Assembly: GCA_946402595.1 (NCBI GenBank)
Contig: CAMIWY010000097.1
Coordinates: 1-5,987, forward strand
DNA from: an uncultured Clostridia bacterium
GTDB lineage: Bacteria > Bacillota > Clostridia > Peptostreptococcales > Anaerovoracaceae
Direction of reading: 5' to 3'
DNA: 5,987 bases
Position 1 is the first letter of the stretch, and each line of letters starts with the position of its first letter. The notes below the pieces were generated by a model, which was given only the letters and a program-made list of their open reading frames with translations, made no database searches and had not been told where the DNA came from. This document shows positions 1 to 5,584 of this stretch, in pieces. The position numbers were made by a program, and so were the translations under genes.

Positions 1-690
1 GCTCTCAGCGGGAAGTTCCACATAGACCCGGGCGATGAGATCCACATGAAGGACAAGTACGGATACGACTCATACGATTTCACGGTTGCGGATATCATAG
101 ACTTTGACGGCGGCATCGCAGTCTTCATGGACAATGACAGTTTCAACAGGATTTTCGACCGGGATGAGGGGAACTATGACGGATTCTTCTCTGACAGTGA
201 GATCACAGACATCGATGAGGACTTCATCGCTGCCGAGGTGACAAGCGAAGACATACTCAAGATGGCGGCACAGCTCGATCACTCGATGGGGGCATACATG
301 CTGTACTTCCAGTATCTGTGCATACTGCTGTCGGCAGTCCTCATATTCCTCCTGACCAAGGTCATCGTGGAGAGAAATGAGAAGTCCATATCAATGGTCA
401 AGATCCTCGGATATACCAACAGCGAAGTTGCATCCCTGTATCTTGTGACAACAACGATAGTGGTCATTATATCTGAGATAATAACAGCATTCCTGTCGAG
501 GATCGCAATGGCAGAGATATGGAACAACATGCTCAAGAGGATGGACGGATACTTCCCGTTCGTGCTCTCCGCTCAGGGACTGCTGAGGATGATAATACTC
601 GTTTTCCTTGGATATATGATCGTCATGCTGATAGACTTCAGACGCATTCGCCGGATACCTATGGACGAAGCGCTCAAGAACATGGAATAG
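1..690 (+). CDS. ABC transporter permease, FtsX/MacB-like, C-terminal fragment (5' end outside window)
   Basis: The reading frame is open from the first base to the TAG at 688-690, so the true start lies upstream; the ATG at 46 is internal. The visible 229 residues begin with the end of an acidic extracytoplasmic domain (many Asp between about residues 35 and 75). Three hydrophobic segments follow at about residues 100-122, 147-168 and 194-212. Between the first two is a cytoplasmic loop reading ERNEKSISMVKILGYTNSEV, the usual 'R..ei...k.lG.s..ev' loop of FtsX-domain permeases. The chain ends in IPMDEALKNME, like the 'P.eaLr..e' C-terminus of this family. Such permeases work with an ATPase partner in lipoprotein, peptide or antimicrobial export, or in envelope signalling; the substrate cannot be inferred. 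It is separated from the ATP synthase genes by a likely terminator and a promoter, so it is probably a different transcription unit. Confidence 0.85.
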   Translation, partial: ALSGKFHIDPGDEIHMKDKYGYDSYDFTVADIIDFDGGIAVFMDNDSFNRIFDRDEGNYDGFFSDSEITDIDEDFIAAEVTSEDILKMAAQLDHSMGAYMLYFQYLCILLSAVLIFLLTKVIVERNEKSISMVKILGYTNSEVASLYLVTTTIVVIISEIITAFLSRIAMAEIWNNMLKRMDGYFPFVLSAQGLLRMIILVFLGYMIVMLIDFRRIRRIPMDEALKNME

Positions 691-727
691 GGCAGAGAAA
701 TCAGCAGGAGATCCAATAAAATCAGGC

Positions 728-770
728 AAAAAGTGGCTTTTGTTCAGAAAATGAACAAAAGTCATTTTTT
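728..770 (+). terminator. Likely intrinsic terminator after the permease gene
   Basis: A 19-nt arm (728-746) pairs with 752-770 around the loop GAAAA (747-751). The inner ten pairs (CTTTTGTTCA with TGAACAAAAG) are perfect, and the outer part continues with two G-U pairs and an A5/T6 flank. The run of six T at 765-770 gives the U-tract, and the matching A-run at 728-732 would give one on the other strand, so it could act both ways. The stem is A/T-rich rather than G/C-rich, so strength is uncertain. It lies between the permease stop and the -35 box of the atp promoter, which is where a terminator would be expected. Confidence 0.65.
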
Positions 771-774
771 ACGC

Positions 775-802
775 TTGAAAACGATTTCTGTAGTGCTATA
801 AT
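775..802 (+). promoter_or_regulatory. Sigma-A type promoter of the atp operon with extended -10
   Basis: TTGAAA (775-780) is one mismatch from the -35 consensus, and TATAAT (797-802) is a perfect -10. They are separated by 16 nt. TGC directly before the -10 (794-796) is the TGn extended -10 element. Transcription would start near 808-810, giving a leader of about 80 nt before atpB. The leader contains a small hairpin (GGACA 835-839 with TGTCC 844-848). No other promoter of similar quality was seen in the operon intergenic gaps. Confidence 0.8.
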
Positions 803-871
803 AAGAAAGGTTTAGAAGAAAACAACAATAAATTGGACAACTGTGTCCGTTTGATCAATAGTAATCTGTTT

Positions 872-879
872 GAAGGGAG
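872..879 (+). promoter_or_regulatory. Ribosome binding site that fixes the atpB start at 888
   Basis: GAAGGGAG ends 8 nt before the ATG at 888. A longer in-frame reading would begin at TTG 870, but that codon overlaps the Shine-Dalgarno sequence itself, so the ATG at 888 is preferred. Confidence 0.8.
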
Positions 880-887
880 TACTGCTT

Positions 888-1769
888 ATGACGAAGCAGG
901 AGAGGCGCAAAACGGCCCTCATATTCGCTGTGATAGCAGCGGTCTTCATGATCGGGGCGATCCTGACCGGCGGCGGTGCCGGTGAGGAAGAGTCTATCCA
1001 GCAGGTGATGCGCGATGCTGTGCTGCATGATCTCAACAAGGTGAGCCTGTTCGGACTCATCGATGTGAATCCGGGACTCATGGCAGGGTTCATAGTATCA
1101 GGCATACTGATAGTCTTCGCACTTATCTGCAGGATATTCGTTATACCAAAATTCAAAATGGTGCCGGGAAAGTTCCAGCTGGTGCTTGAGACAGCCGTCG
1201 GGCTGTTCGACAACATGTCAAAAGGAAACTCAAAGATCCACGGATTCCTCGGAGCATATATATTTGCAGCCGGTGCCTACATATTTACGGGAACGCTGTT
1301 CGAACTGTTCGGTGTTCAGGCGGTAACGACCGGAGGTGTGTCGATATCGCTGCCTGCTCCGCTTTCGGACATCAACGGGGCCATAATGATGGGCTGCCTG
1401 TCATATCTGGTCATCATGTCCGGAGGAATCGCAGGCAACGGCATAAAGGGAATAGGAAAGACTCTGAAGGAGTACTCGCTGCCTATATCCCTCAGCTTCC
1501 GTCTTTTCGGAGCGCTGCTCTCCGGAGCCCTCGTAACAGAGCTCGTTTACTACTATCCAAAACTGAGCTACGTGCTGCCGGTGCTTGTCGGAGTTCTCTT
1601 CACACTTCTGCACGCACTGATCCAGGCATACGTACTCACGATGCTGACATCCCTCTTCTACGGACAGGTTTCGGACAATACGCCGAAGCCGCCTAAGGAA
1701 AAGAAGCGCAGGAAGGGCAGAAAGGCTGAAGCAGAGAGTGCCGCAGCAGGCGAAGCTGCAGCGGCATAA
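888..1769 (+). CDS. atpB: F1Fo ATP synthase subunit a
   Basis: Membrane stator subunit of Fo that carries the two half-channels for ions and the arginine facing the c-ring. The 293-residue protein has the family landmarks: PGKFQLVLE at about 93-101, and LPISLSFRLFGALLSG at 198-213 with the essential Arg at 205. HALIQAYVLTMLTSLFYGQ (242-260) follows in the last helix and corresponds to the conserved 'LQAFIF..L' region. The first residues (MTKQERRK, then hydrophobic to about 28) form a leader-like extra helix. After the last membrane helix comes a 33-residue tail that is Lys/Arg-rich (265-279) and then Ala/Glu-rich, unlike the short C-terminus of E. coli subunit a. The Asn usually following RLFG is Ala here (209), and the usual A-G-E is S-G-A. 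It is the first gene of the operon; no atpI-like gene precedes it. A good Shine-Dalgarno sequence lies 8 nt upstream. Confidence 0.93.
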   Translation: MTKQERRKTALIFAVIAAVFMIGAILTGGGAGEEESIQQVMRDAVLHDLNKVSLFGLIDVNPGLMAGFIVSGILIVFALICRIFVIPKFKMVPGKFQLVLETAVGLFDNMSKGNSKIHGFLGAYIFAAGAYIFTGTLFELFGVQAVTTGGVSISLPAPLSDINGAIMMGCLSYLVIMSGGIAGNGIKGIGKTLKEYSLPISLSFRLFGALLSGALVTELVYYYPKLSYVLPVLVGVLFTLLHALIQAYVLTMLTSLFYGQVSDNTPKPPKEKKRRKGRKAEAESAAAGEAAAA

Positions 1770-1792
1770 ATATATAAACAACAGATACTGAC

Positions 1793-1808
1793 GGCCGGAT
1801 ATACGGCC
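1793..1808 (+). other. Small hairpin in the atpB-atpE gap
   Basis: GGCCG (1793-1797) can pair with CGGCC (1804-1808) around a 6-nt loop, 14 nt before the atpE Shine-Dalgarno sequence. There is no T-run, so it is not a terminator. It could influence mRNA processing or stability, since subunit c is needed in many more copies than subunit a, but a 5-bp stem may also be chance. Confidence 0.35.
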
Positions 1809-1822
1809 TGCTCATAACAAAT

Positions 1823-1827
1823 GGAGG
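1823..1827 (+). promoter_or_regulatory. Ribosome binding site that fixes the atpE start at 1836
   Basis: GGAGG at 1823-1827 lies 8 nt before the ATG at 1836. The in-frame ATG at 1821 immediately precedes and overlaps this site's context and has no Shine-Dalgarno of its own, so the shorter start is preferred. It is the strongest ribosome binding site in the operon, fitting the high copy number of subunit c. Confidence 0.85.
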
Positions 1828-1835
1828 AAACTAAA

Positions 1836-2213
1836 ATGGCTAATTCAAGGAAACTGGCAAAGATAGCACTCGTTCTCGGACTGGTGATCGCTATCATGGC
1901 AACAATCGCTACCATTGGCGTTTTTGCTGCTTCACCGGATACTTCGGCAGCTGCAGAGACTACTCAGGTAACTGCATCAGCTGACAACACCGTAGGCCTC
2001 AAGGCTATCGCATCCGGTATCGCTATCGGTCTGGCTGCATGCGGCGGCGGCATCGGTATGGGTATTTCCGGCGGTAAGGCAGCTGAAGGTATTTCACGTC
2101 AGCCTGAAGCAGACGGCAAGATCAGGACGAACTTCATGCTGGGACTTGTATTTATCGAGACGGCGATCATTTACGCCCTGCTCGTTGTAATACTCATAAT
2201 ATTCGTCTTGTAG
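1836..2213 (+). CDS. atpE: F1Fo ATP synthase subunit c with N-terminal leader-like segment
   Basis: Rotor-ring proteolipid. The conserved hairpin is at about residues 54-125: a Gly-rich helix 1 with GIGMGISGGKAAEG (72-85), the polar loop RQPEADG (88-94) that contacts gamma/epsilon, and helix 2 with the ion-binding Glu108 in FIETAIIY. The protein is 125 residues, whereas typical c subunits are about 70-90. The extra part is an N-terminal K/R-containing stretch, a hydrophobic helix (about 10-30) and a Ser/Thr/Ala-rich linker (33-52), which reads like a signal peptide with a possible cleavage near VFAA-SPD. Compared with the Na+-binding c of Ilyobacter, the Gln ligand in helix 1 is Met75 and the ESTGIY motif is ETAIIY, so proton coupling seems more likely than sodium; this is an inference. 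Confidence 0.93.
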   Translation: MANSRKLAKIALVLGLVIAIMATIATIGVFAASPDTSAAAETTQVTASADNTVGLKAIASGIAIGLAACGGGIGMGISGGKAAEGISRQPEADGKIRTNFMLGLVFIETAIIYALLVVILIIFVL

Positions 2214-2273
2214 CCGGGTGTTCTGCACTTGTAATACAGACGGAGAATGATTATTGATTTTGGAGTGTAAAAG

Positions 2274-2762
2274 ATGACAGGAGTACCACTTAATATAGAC
2301 TGGCAGCAGATACTGCTTCACCTGTTCAACTTTACCATCCTCTTCGGAGCTCTCTATATCCTGCTGTACAAGCCGGTCAGAGACTTCATGGCGAAGAGGA
2401 CGGCTTACTATGCTGACATGGACACCAGGGCAGAGGATGCACTGAAGGCCGCAGAGGAAAGCCGCGCGTCCTATGACGAAAAGGTCAGGGGCTTTGACGA
2501 AGAGGTCAGGGCTGAGAGAAGCAAGCTGAACAAGGAGATCGCTGAGTCGAGAGACCGCCAGATGGCAGCGGCCAAAGCTGACGCCGAGAAGATAGTAAGC
2601 GACGCCAGGACAGAAGCAGAAAGAGAAAAGGAAGAGATCATAGCTTCTGCTCAGAAGGAGATCACAGACATGGTCACAGGCGCAATGGAAAAGCTCACTC
2701 TCGAGCAGTCCGCTTCGGATGCCTTCGACCAGTTCCTTGACGCTGCCGAAAAAGAGAAGTAA
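2274..2762 (+). CDS. atpF: F1Fo ATP synthase subunit b
   Basis: Peripheral-stalk subunit of 162 residues, a normal length for a bacterial b. A short N-terminus (MTGVPLNIDW) is followed by one membrane helix at about 12-32, then the conserved KPVRDFMAKR (33-42) at the membrane exit. A long, highly charged helix with Ala/Glu/Lys/Arg repeats continues to the end and should form the coiled-coil dimer. The C-terminal part (EKLTLEQSASDAFDQFLDAAEKEK broadly, 139-162) is the region that in E. coli b contacts delta. It is not fused to delta, unlike the mycobacterial b-delta protein. No b' gene is present, so a homodimer is expected. GGAG at 2262-2265 is 8 nt before the ATG. Confidence 0.92.
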   Translation: MTGVPLNIDWQQILLHLFNFTILFGALYILLYKPVRDFMAKRTAYYADMDTRAEDALKAAEESRASYDEKVRGFDEEVRAERSKLNKEIAESRDRQMAAAKADAEKIVSDARTEAEREKEEIIASAQKEITDMVTGAMEKLTLEQSASDAFDQFLDAAEKEK

Positions 2763-2804
2763 TACCTTCTTCAGATCAATCAAATAAGTATTAAGAGGCT
2801 TATT

Positions 2805-4544
2805 ATGGATTCAAATGTAACAAAACTCACTGCTATGCTGTACTCGAAGGTCAGACCGGATGAGAAGCAGCAGGCGAGATTCGATAAATTCCTTAAAAAT
2901 AAATACGGCGAAGATATCGTCATGGAGTGGACCGAGTCGGATGCTTTCCCAGGCGGATTCAGGCTCGAGGTGGGAAGCGACATATATGACTGGTCCGTAG
3001 GCGGAAGGTTCCGCCAGCTGCGTGACACTCTCGTCAAGGTACCGACTACCAACGGCAATATCATCCCGCTCCTCAGGGAGACGATCAACTCCTGGACACC
3101 TGAAGCTATGGCTGAGCAGGTAGGAGAGGTCAAGACCGTAGGAGATGGCATCGCGACTGTAAGCGGCCTTGATTTTGCCACATACGGCGAGATCCTGCTC
3201 TTTGCTGACGGAGTAAGGGGCATGGTACAGGACATCCGTGCCGATGAGATCGGATGCGTGCTCTTTAACGACGACGAGAGCGTAACCGAAGGCTCGAGCG
3301 TAAAGCGTACGGGCAAAACCGCAGGTGTTCCTGTAGGCGAAGGCTTCCTCGGAAGAGTCGTTGATGCGCTCGGAGTTCCTGTTGACGGGCTCGGAGAAGT
3401 CCAGGCATCGGGCTACATGCCTATTGAGACGCCGGCTCCTTCGATCATCGACCGTCAGCCGGTAGACACGCCGCTTGAGACCGGTATCTTCTCGATCGAC
3501 TCCATGTTCCCTATAGGCAGGGGACAGAGAGAGCTGATCATCGGAGACAGGCAGACCGGTAAGACGGCTATCGCAGTCGACGCGATGATCAACCAGAACG
3601 GCAAGAACTGCATCTGCATATATGTCGCGATCGGACAGAAGACCTCGACCGTAGTTCAGGTACAGCAGACACTGAAGAAGCACGGTGCGATGGATCACTC
3701 AATCATCGTTACTGCTTCCGCAAGTGATCCGGCACCTCTGCAGTACATCGCGCCTTATGCAGGCTGCGCGATGGCCGAGTATTTCATGAACAAGGGCAAG
3801 GATGTCCTCATCGTATACGATGATCTGTCAAAGCACGCTGTCGCATACCGTGCGCTGTCGCTGCTGCTCGACAGGTCGCCAGGACGTGAGGCTTATCCGG
3901 GAGACGTTTTCTATCTGCATTCAAGACTGCTCGAGAGAGCGGCGAGGCTGTCGGACAAGATCGGCGGAGGCTCGATCACAGCCCTCCCTATTGTCGAGAC
4001 ACAGGCAGGAGACGTATCCGCATACATACCGACTAATATCATTTCCATCACAGACGGACAGATCTTCCTTGAGTCCGACCTCTTCTTCGAGGGCCAGAGA
4101 CCGGCTGTAAACGTCGGACTCTCCGTATCCCGTGTAGGAGGAGCGGCTCAGACCAAGGCGATGAAGAAGGCCACAGGTACACTGAGGATCGACCTCGCAC
4201 AGTACCGTGAGATGGAAGTGTTCACACAGTTCGCATCAGACCTCGATGACCAGACGAGAGAGCAGCTCGAGTACGGACAGGGCCTGATGAGGATGCTGAG
4301 ACAGAAACAGTATCATCCGAAGAGCCAGCATGAGCAGGTAATCACCCTGGTAATGGCACTTGCTCATACAATGAAGGGCATCCCGGTAGACGATGTGGAT
4401 GATTTCATTAAAGGACTCATAGAAATGTTTGAGACCGAGCATCAGGACATCTGCACCGCCATCGATACCACAGGCCAGCTGGATGATGAACTGAAGCAGC
4501 AGATCATAGACATCTCTGCAAAGTACAGAGAGAAATTTAATTAG
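2805..4544 (+). CDS. atpA: F1Fo ATP synthase alpha subunit with fused delta/OSCP C-terminal domain
   Basis: Non-catalytic nucleotide-binding subunit of F1. At 579 residues it is about 75 longer than usual. Residues about 6-76 resemble the C-terminal domain of delta/OSCP: a strand-helix part (TKLTAMLYS...DEKQQARFDKFLKNKYG) and then PGGFRLEVGSDIYDWSVGG and RQLRDTL, matching the family pattern of a double Gly, strand, D-x-S-V-x-G and a final 'LR..L' helix. A helical linker (about 77-100) takes the place of the normal alpha N-terminus, and from about residue 105 (VGEVKTVGDGIATVSGL) the sequence is ordinary alpha. Visible motifs are the P-loop GDRQTGKT (247-254), the Walker B region VLIVYDD (334-340), and VGLSVSRVGG with the Arg finger at 443. 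AAGAGG at 2793-2798 precedes the ATG by 6 nt. No internal start able to make an unfused alpha is evident. No delta gene lies in the 42-nt gap before it. The alpha assignment is certain; the delta-domain call rests on motif reading by eye. Confidence 0.93.
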   Translation: MDSNVTKLTAMLYSKVRPDEKQQARFDKFLKNKYGEDIVMEWTESDAFPGGFRLEVGSDIYDWSVGGRFRQLRDTLVKVPTTNGNIIPLLRETINSWTPEAMAEQVGEVKTVGDGIATVSGLDFATYGEILLFADGVRGMVQDIRADEIGCVLFNDDESVTEGSSVKRTGKTAGVPVGEGFLGRVVDALGVPVDGLGEVQASGYMPIETPAPSIIDRQPVDTPLETGIFSIDSMFPIGRGQRELIIGDRQTGKTAIAVDAMINQNGKNCICIYVAIGQKTSTVVQVQQTLKKHGAMDHSIIVTASASDPAPLQYIAPYAGCAMAEYFMNKGKDVLIVYDDLSKHAVAYRALSLLLDRSPGREAYPGDVFYLHSRLLERAARLSDKIGGGSITALPIVETQAGDVSAYIPTNIISITDGQIFLESDLFFEGQRPAVNVGLSVSRVGGAAQTKAMKKATGTLRIDLAQYREMEVFTQFASDLDDQTREQLEYGQGLMRMLRQKQYHPKSQHEQVITLVMALAHTMKGIPVDDVDDFIKGLIEMFETEHQDICTAIDTTGQLDDELKQQIIDISAKYREKFN

Positions 4545-4547
4545 AAA

Positions 4548-4620
4548 TGTGTCATTGGGGACGGTCCTTTTTGACACATCCAGAGTAAGTGTGTCAAAAA
4601 GGACCGTCCCCGTTGACACA
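4548..4620. repeat. 73-bp nested palindrome (REP-like element) between atpA and atpG
   Basis: Two 31-nt arms, 4548-4578 and 4590-4620, are inverted copies with one mismatch and one G-T pair, around an 11-nt spacer (4579-4589). Each arm is itself a palindrome: terminal TGTGTCA/TGACACA repeats flank a GGAC-x-GTCC core. The GGGGACGGTCC...TTGACAC sequence resembles extragenic palindromes I recall as widespread in Clostridia and other bacteria and often discussed together with REP-associated (Y1) transposases; this link is from memory and unverified. As RNA it would make a very stable hairpin starting 3 nt after the atpA stop and ending 13 nt before the atpG ATG. It lacks a T-run on either side, so it is not a classical terminator. 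It may be an RNase III or processing site, or a barrier protecting the upstream mRNA. Confidence 0.85.
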
Positions 4621-4633
4621 CTCATTGAGACAC

Positions 4634-5536
4634 ATGGCAAGCACGAAAGAGATCAAAAACAGAATAAAAAGCGTCGGCGATACGCAGAAGATCACGAATG
4701 CGATGTACCTGATCTCTTCGACCAAGATGAGAAAGGCGCGCCGCGATGCTGAGAGCAGCCGGCCGTATTTCCAGCTGCTGAGGCGCGAGATCAGGAGGAT
4801 GTTCGCAGTAGGTCCTGATCTTATCAGAAGCCGCTACTATGATGCAGCGGTGGATGAGACTGTCAGGGGAGGCCGGAACGGCATCCTGGTCATCACGGCC
4901 GACAAGGGCCTTGCCGGATCATATAATCAGAGCGTTATCAGGGAGACTCTGGCGCTTGCTGACCGCAGCGAGGATGCGACCATGTACATAGTTGGCGACT
5001 ACGGATGGAGATTCTTCAGAAGCCACGGAAGCAAGGTCGATGAAACCTTCGAGCACTCGATGCTGCAGCCTACACTGGCTACAGCGAGGGAAATCACGAA
5101 TGAGCTGCTTGAACGTTTTGACCGCGGGGACTTTGACAGACTGTACGTCTGCTATACGGAGTATCAGGGCGGCATGAGCGCAGGTGAGGCGACATACGAC
5201 AGGCTGATCCCGTTCGACCGTGACGACTTCGTGCCTGAAGGCGATGAGAAGGACAAGGATGCTTCCACGGTATTCGAATTCGAGCCTGACGTTGAGACAG
5301 TTCTTGAGAGGAGTATCCAGTCATACCTTGTAGGATACATCTACTCGGCTCTTGTAAACAGCTACTCGTCTGAGCAGAACGCGAGAATGATGGCGATGGA
5401 TGCCGCTAATGACAACGCGAGTGAGCTTCTGGCATCACTCGAGCTTGAATATAACCATCTGAGGCAGAATGCGATCACTCAGGAGATCACTGAGATTTCC
5501 TCCGGAGCGCGCAGTCTGAAGAAGAAGAAAAAATGA
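4634..5536 (+). CDS. atpG: F1Fo ATP synthase gamma subunit
   Basis: Central-stalk rotor shaft of 300 residues (E. coli gamma is 287). The N-terminal helix MASTKEIKNRIKSVGDTQKI with TNAMYLISSTKMRKA is the classical gamma start. ILVITADKGLAGSYN (84-98) is the conserved Rossmann-like core motif. The C-terminal helix has SEQNARMMAMDAANDNA (246-262) and NAITQEITEISSGA (279-292). The chain then ends in RSLKKKKK, a penta-lysine tail beyond the usual '..GAA' end. The ATG at 4634 is chosen because homologs begin with this M-A-S-x-x-E-I-x-x-R-I sequence. In-frame GTG 4589 and TTG 4625 would add 15 or 3 residues, and the GTG lies in the palindrome. No convincing Shine-Dalgarno sequence precedes any of these starts, unlike every other gene here. 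Confidence 0.93.
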   Translation: MASTKEIKNRIKSVGDTQKITNAMYLISSTKMRKARRDAESSRPYFQLLRREIRRMFAVGPDLIRSRYYDAAVDETVRGGRNGILVITADKGLAGSYNQSVIRETLALADRSEDATMYIVGDYGWRFFRSHGSKVDETFEHSMLQPTLATAREITNELLERFDRGDFDRLYVCYTEYQGGMSAGEATYDRLIPFDRDDFVPEGDEKDKDASTVFEFEPDVETVLERSIQSYLVGYIYSALVNSYSSEQNARMMAMDAANDNASELLASLELEYNHLRQNAITQEITEISSGARSLKKKKK

Positions 5537-5584
5537 GCATTCAAACGGAAAAACCGATAAAAAGGAACGAAAGGACACAGTAAA

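Noticed and set aside
835..848. Relation of the leader hairpin GGACA/TGTCC to the atpA-atpG palindrome
   Set aside because: The shared GGAC/GTCC letters are too short, and the flanks do not match.
870..887. Longer atpB starting at TTG 870
   Set aside because: The start would overlap the clear GAAGGGAG ribosome binding site that serves the ATG at 888.
1821..1835. Longer atpE starting at ATG 1821
   Set aside because: The five extra codons are the Shine-Dalgarno region (GGAGG) of the ATG at 1836.
2094..2783. Minus-strand open frame (229 codons) opposite atpE/atpF
   Set aside because: A shadow of the charged, helix-rich atpF codons; Leu/Phe/Ser-rich without domain features.
2805..3035. Frameshift or assembly artefact joining atpH and atpA
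   Set aside because: The joint is in frame, has a smooth linker, its own ribosome binding site and codon use like the rest of atpA; the missing N-domain also leaves no remnant upstream. A check in related genomes would settle it.
2835..3110. Internal start codons that would give a normal-size, unfused alpha
   Set aside because: Met codons at residues 40 and 102 have no Shine-Dalgarno sequence, and residue 102 would cut into the alpha N-terminus; no GTG/TTG with a proper site was seen near residue 80.
2811..3698. Long minus-strand open frame (295 codons) opposite atpA
   Set aside because: It mirrors the codon pattern of atpA, shows no recognisable family features or ribosome binding site, and lies wholly opposite a certain gene.
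4548..4620. CRISPR repeat or intrinsic terminator reading of the palindrome
   Set aside because: Only one pair of inverted arms exists, with no regular direct repeats and spacers, and no T-run follows the hairpin.
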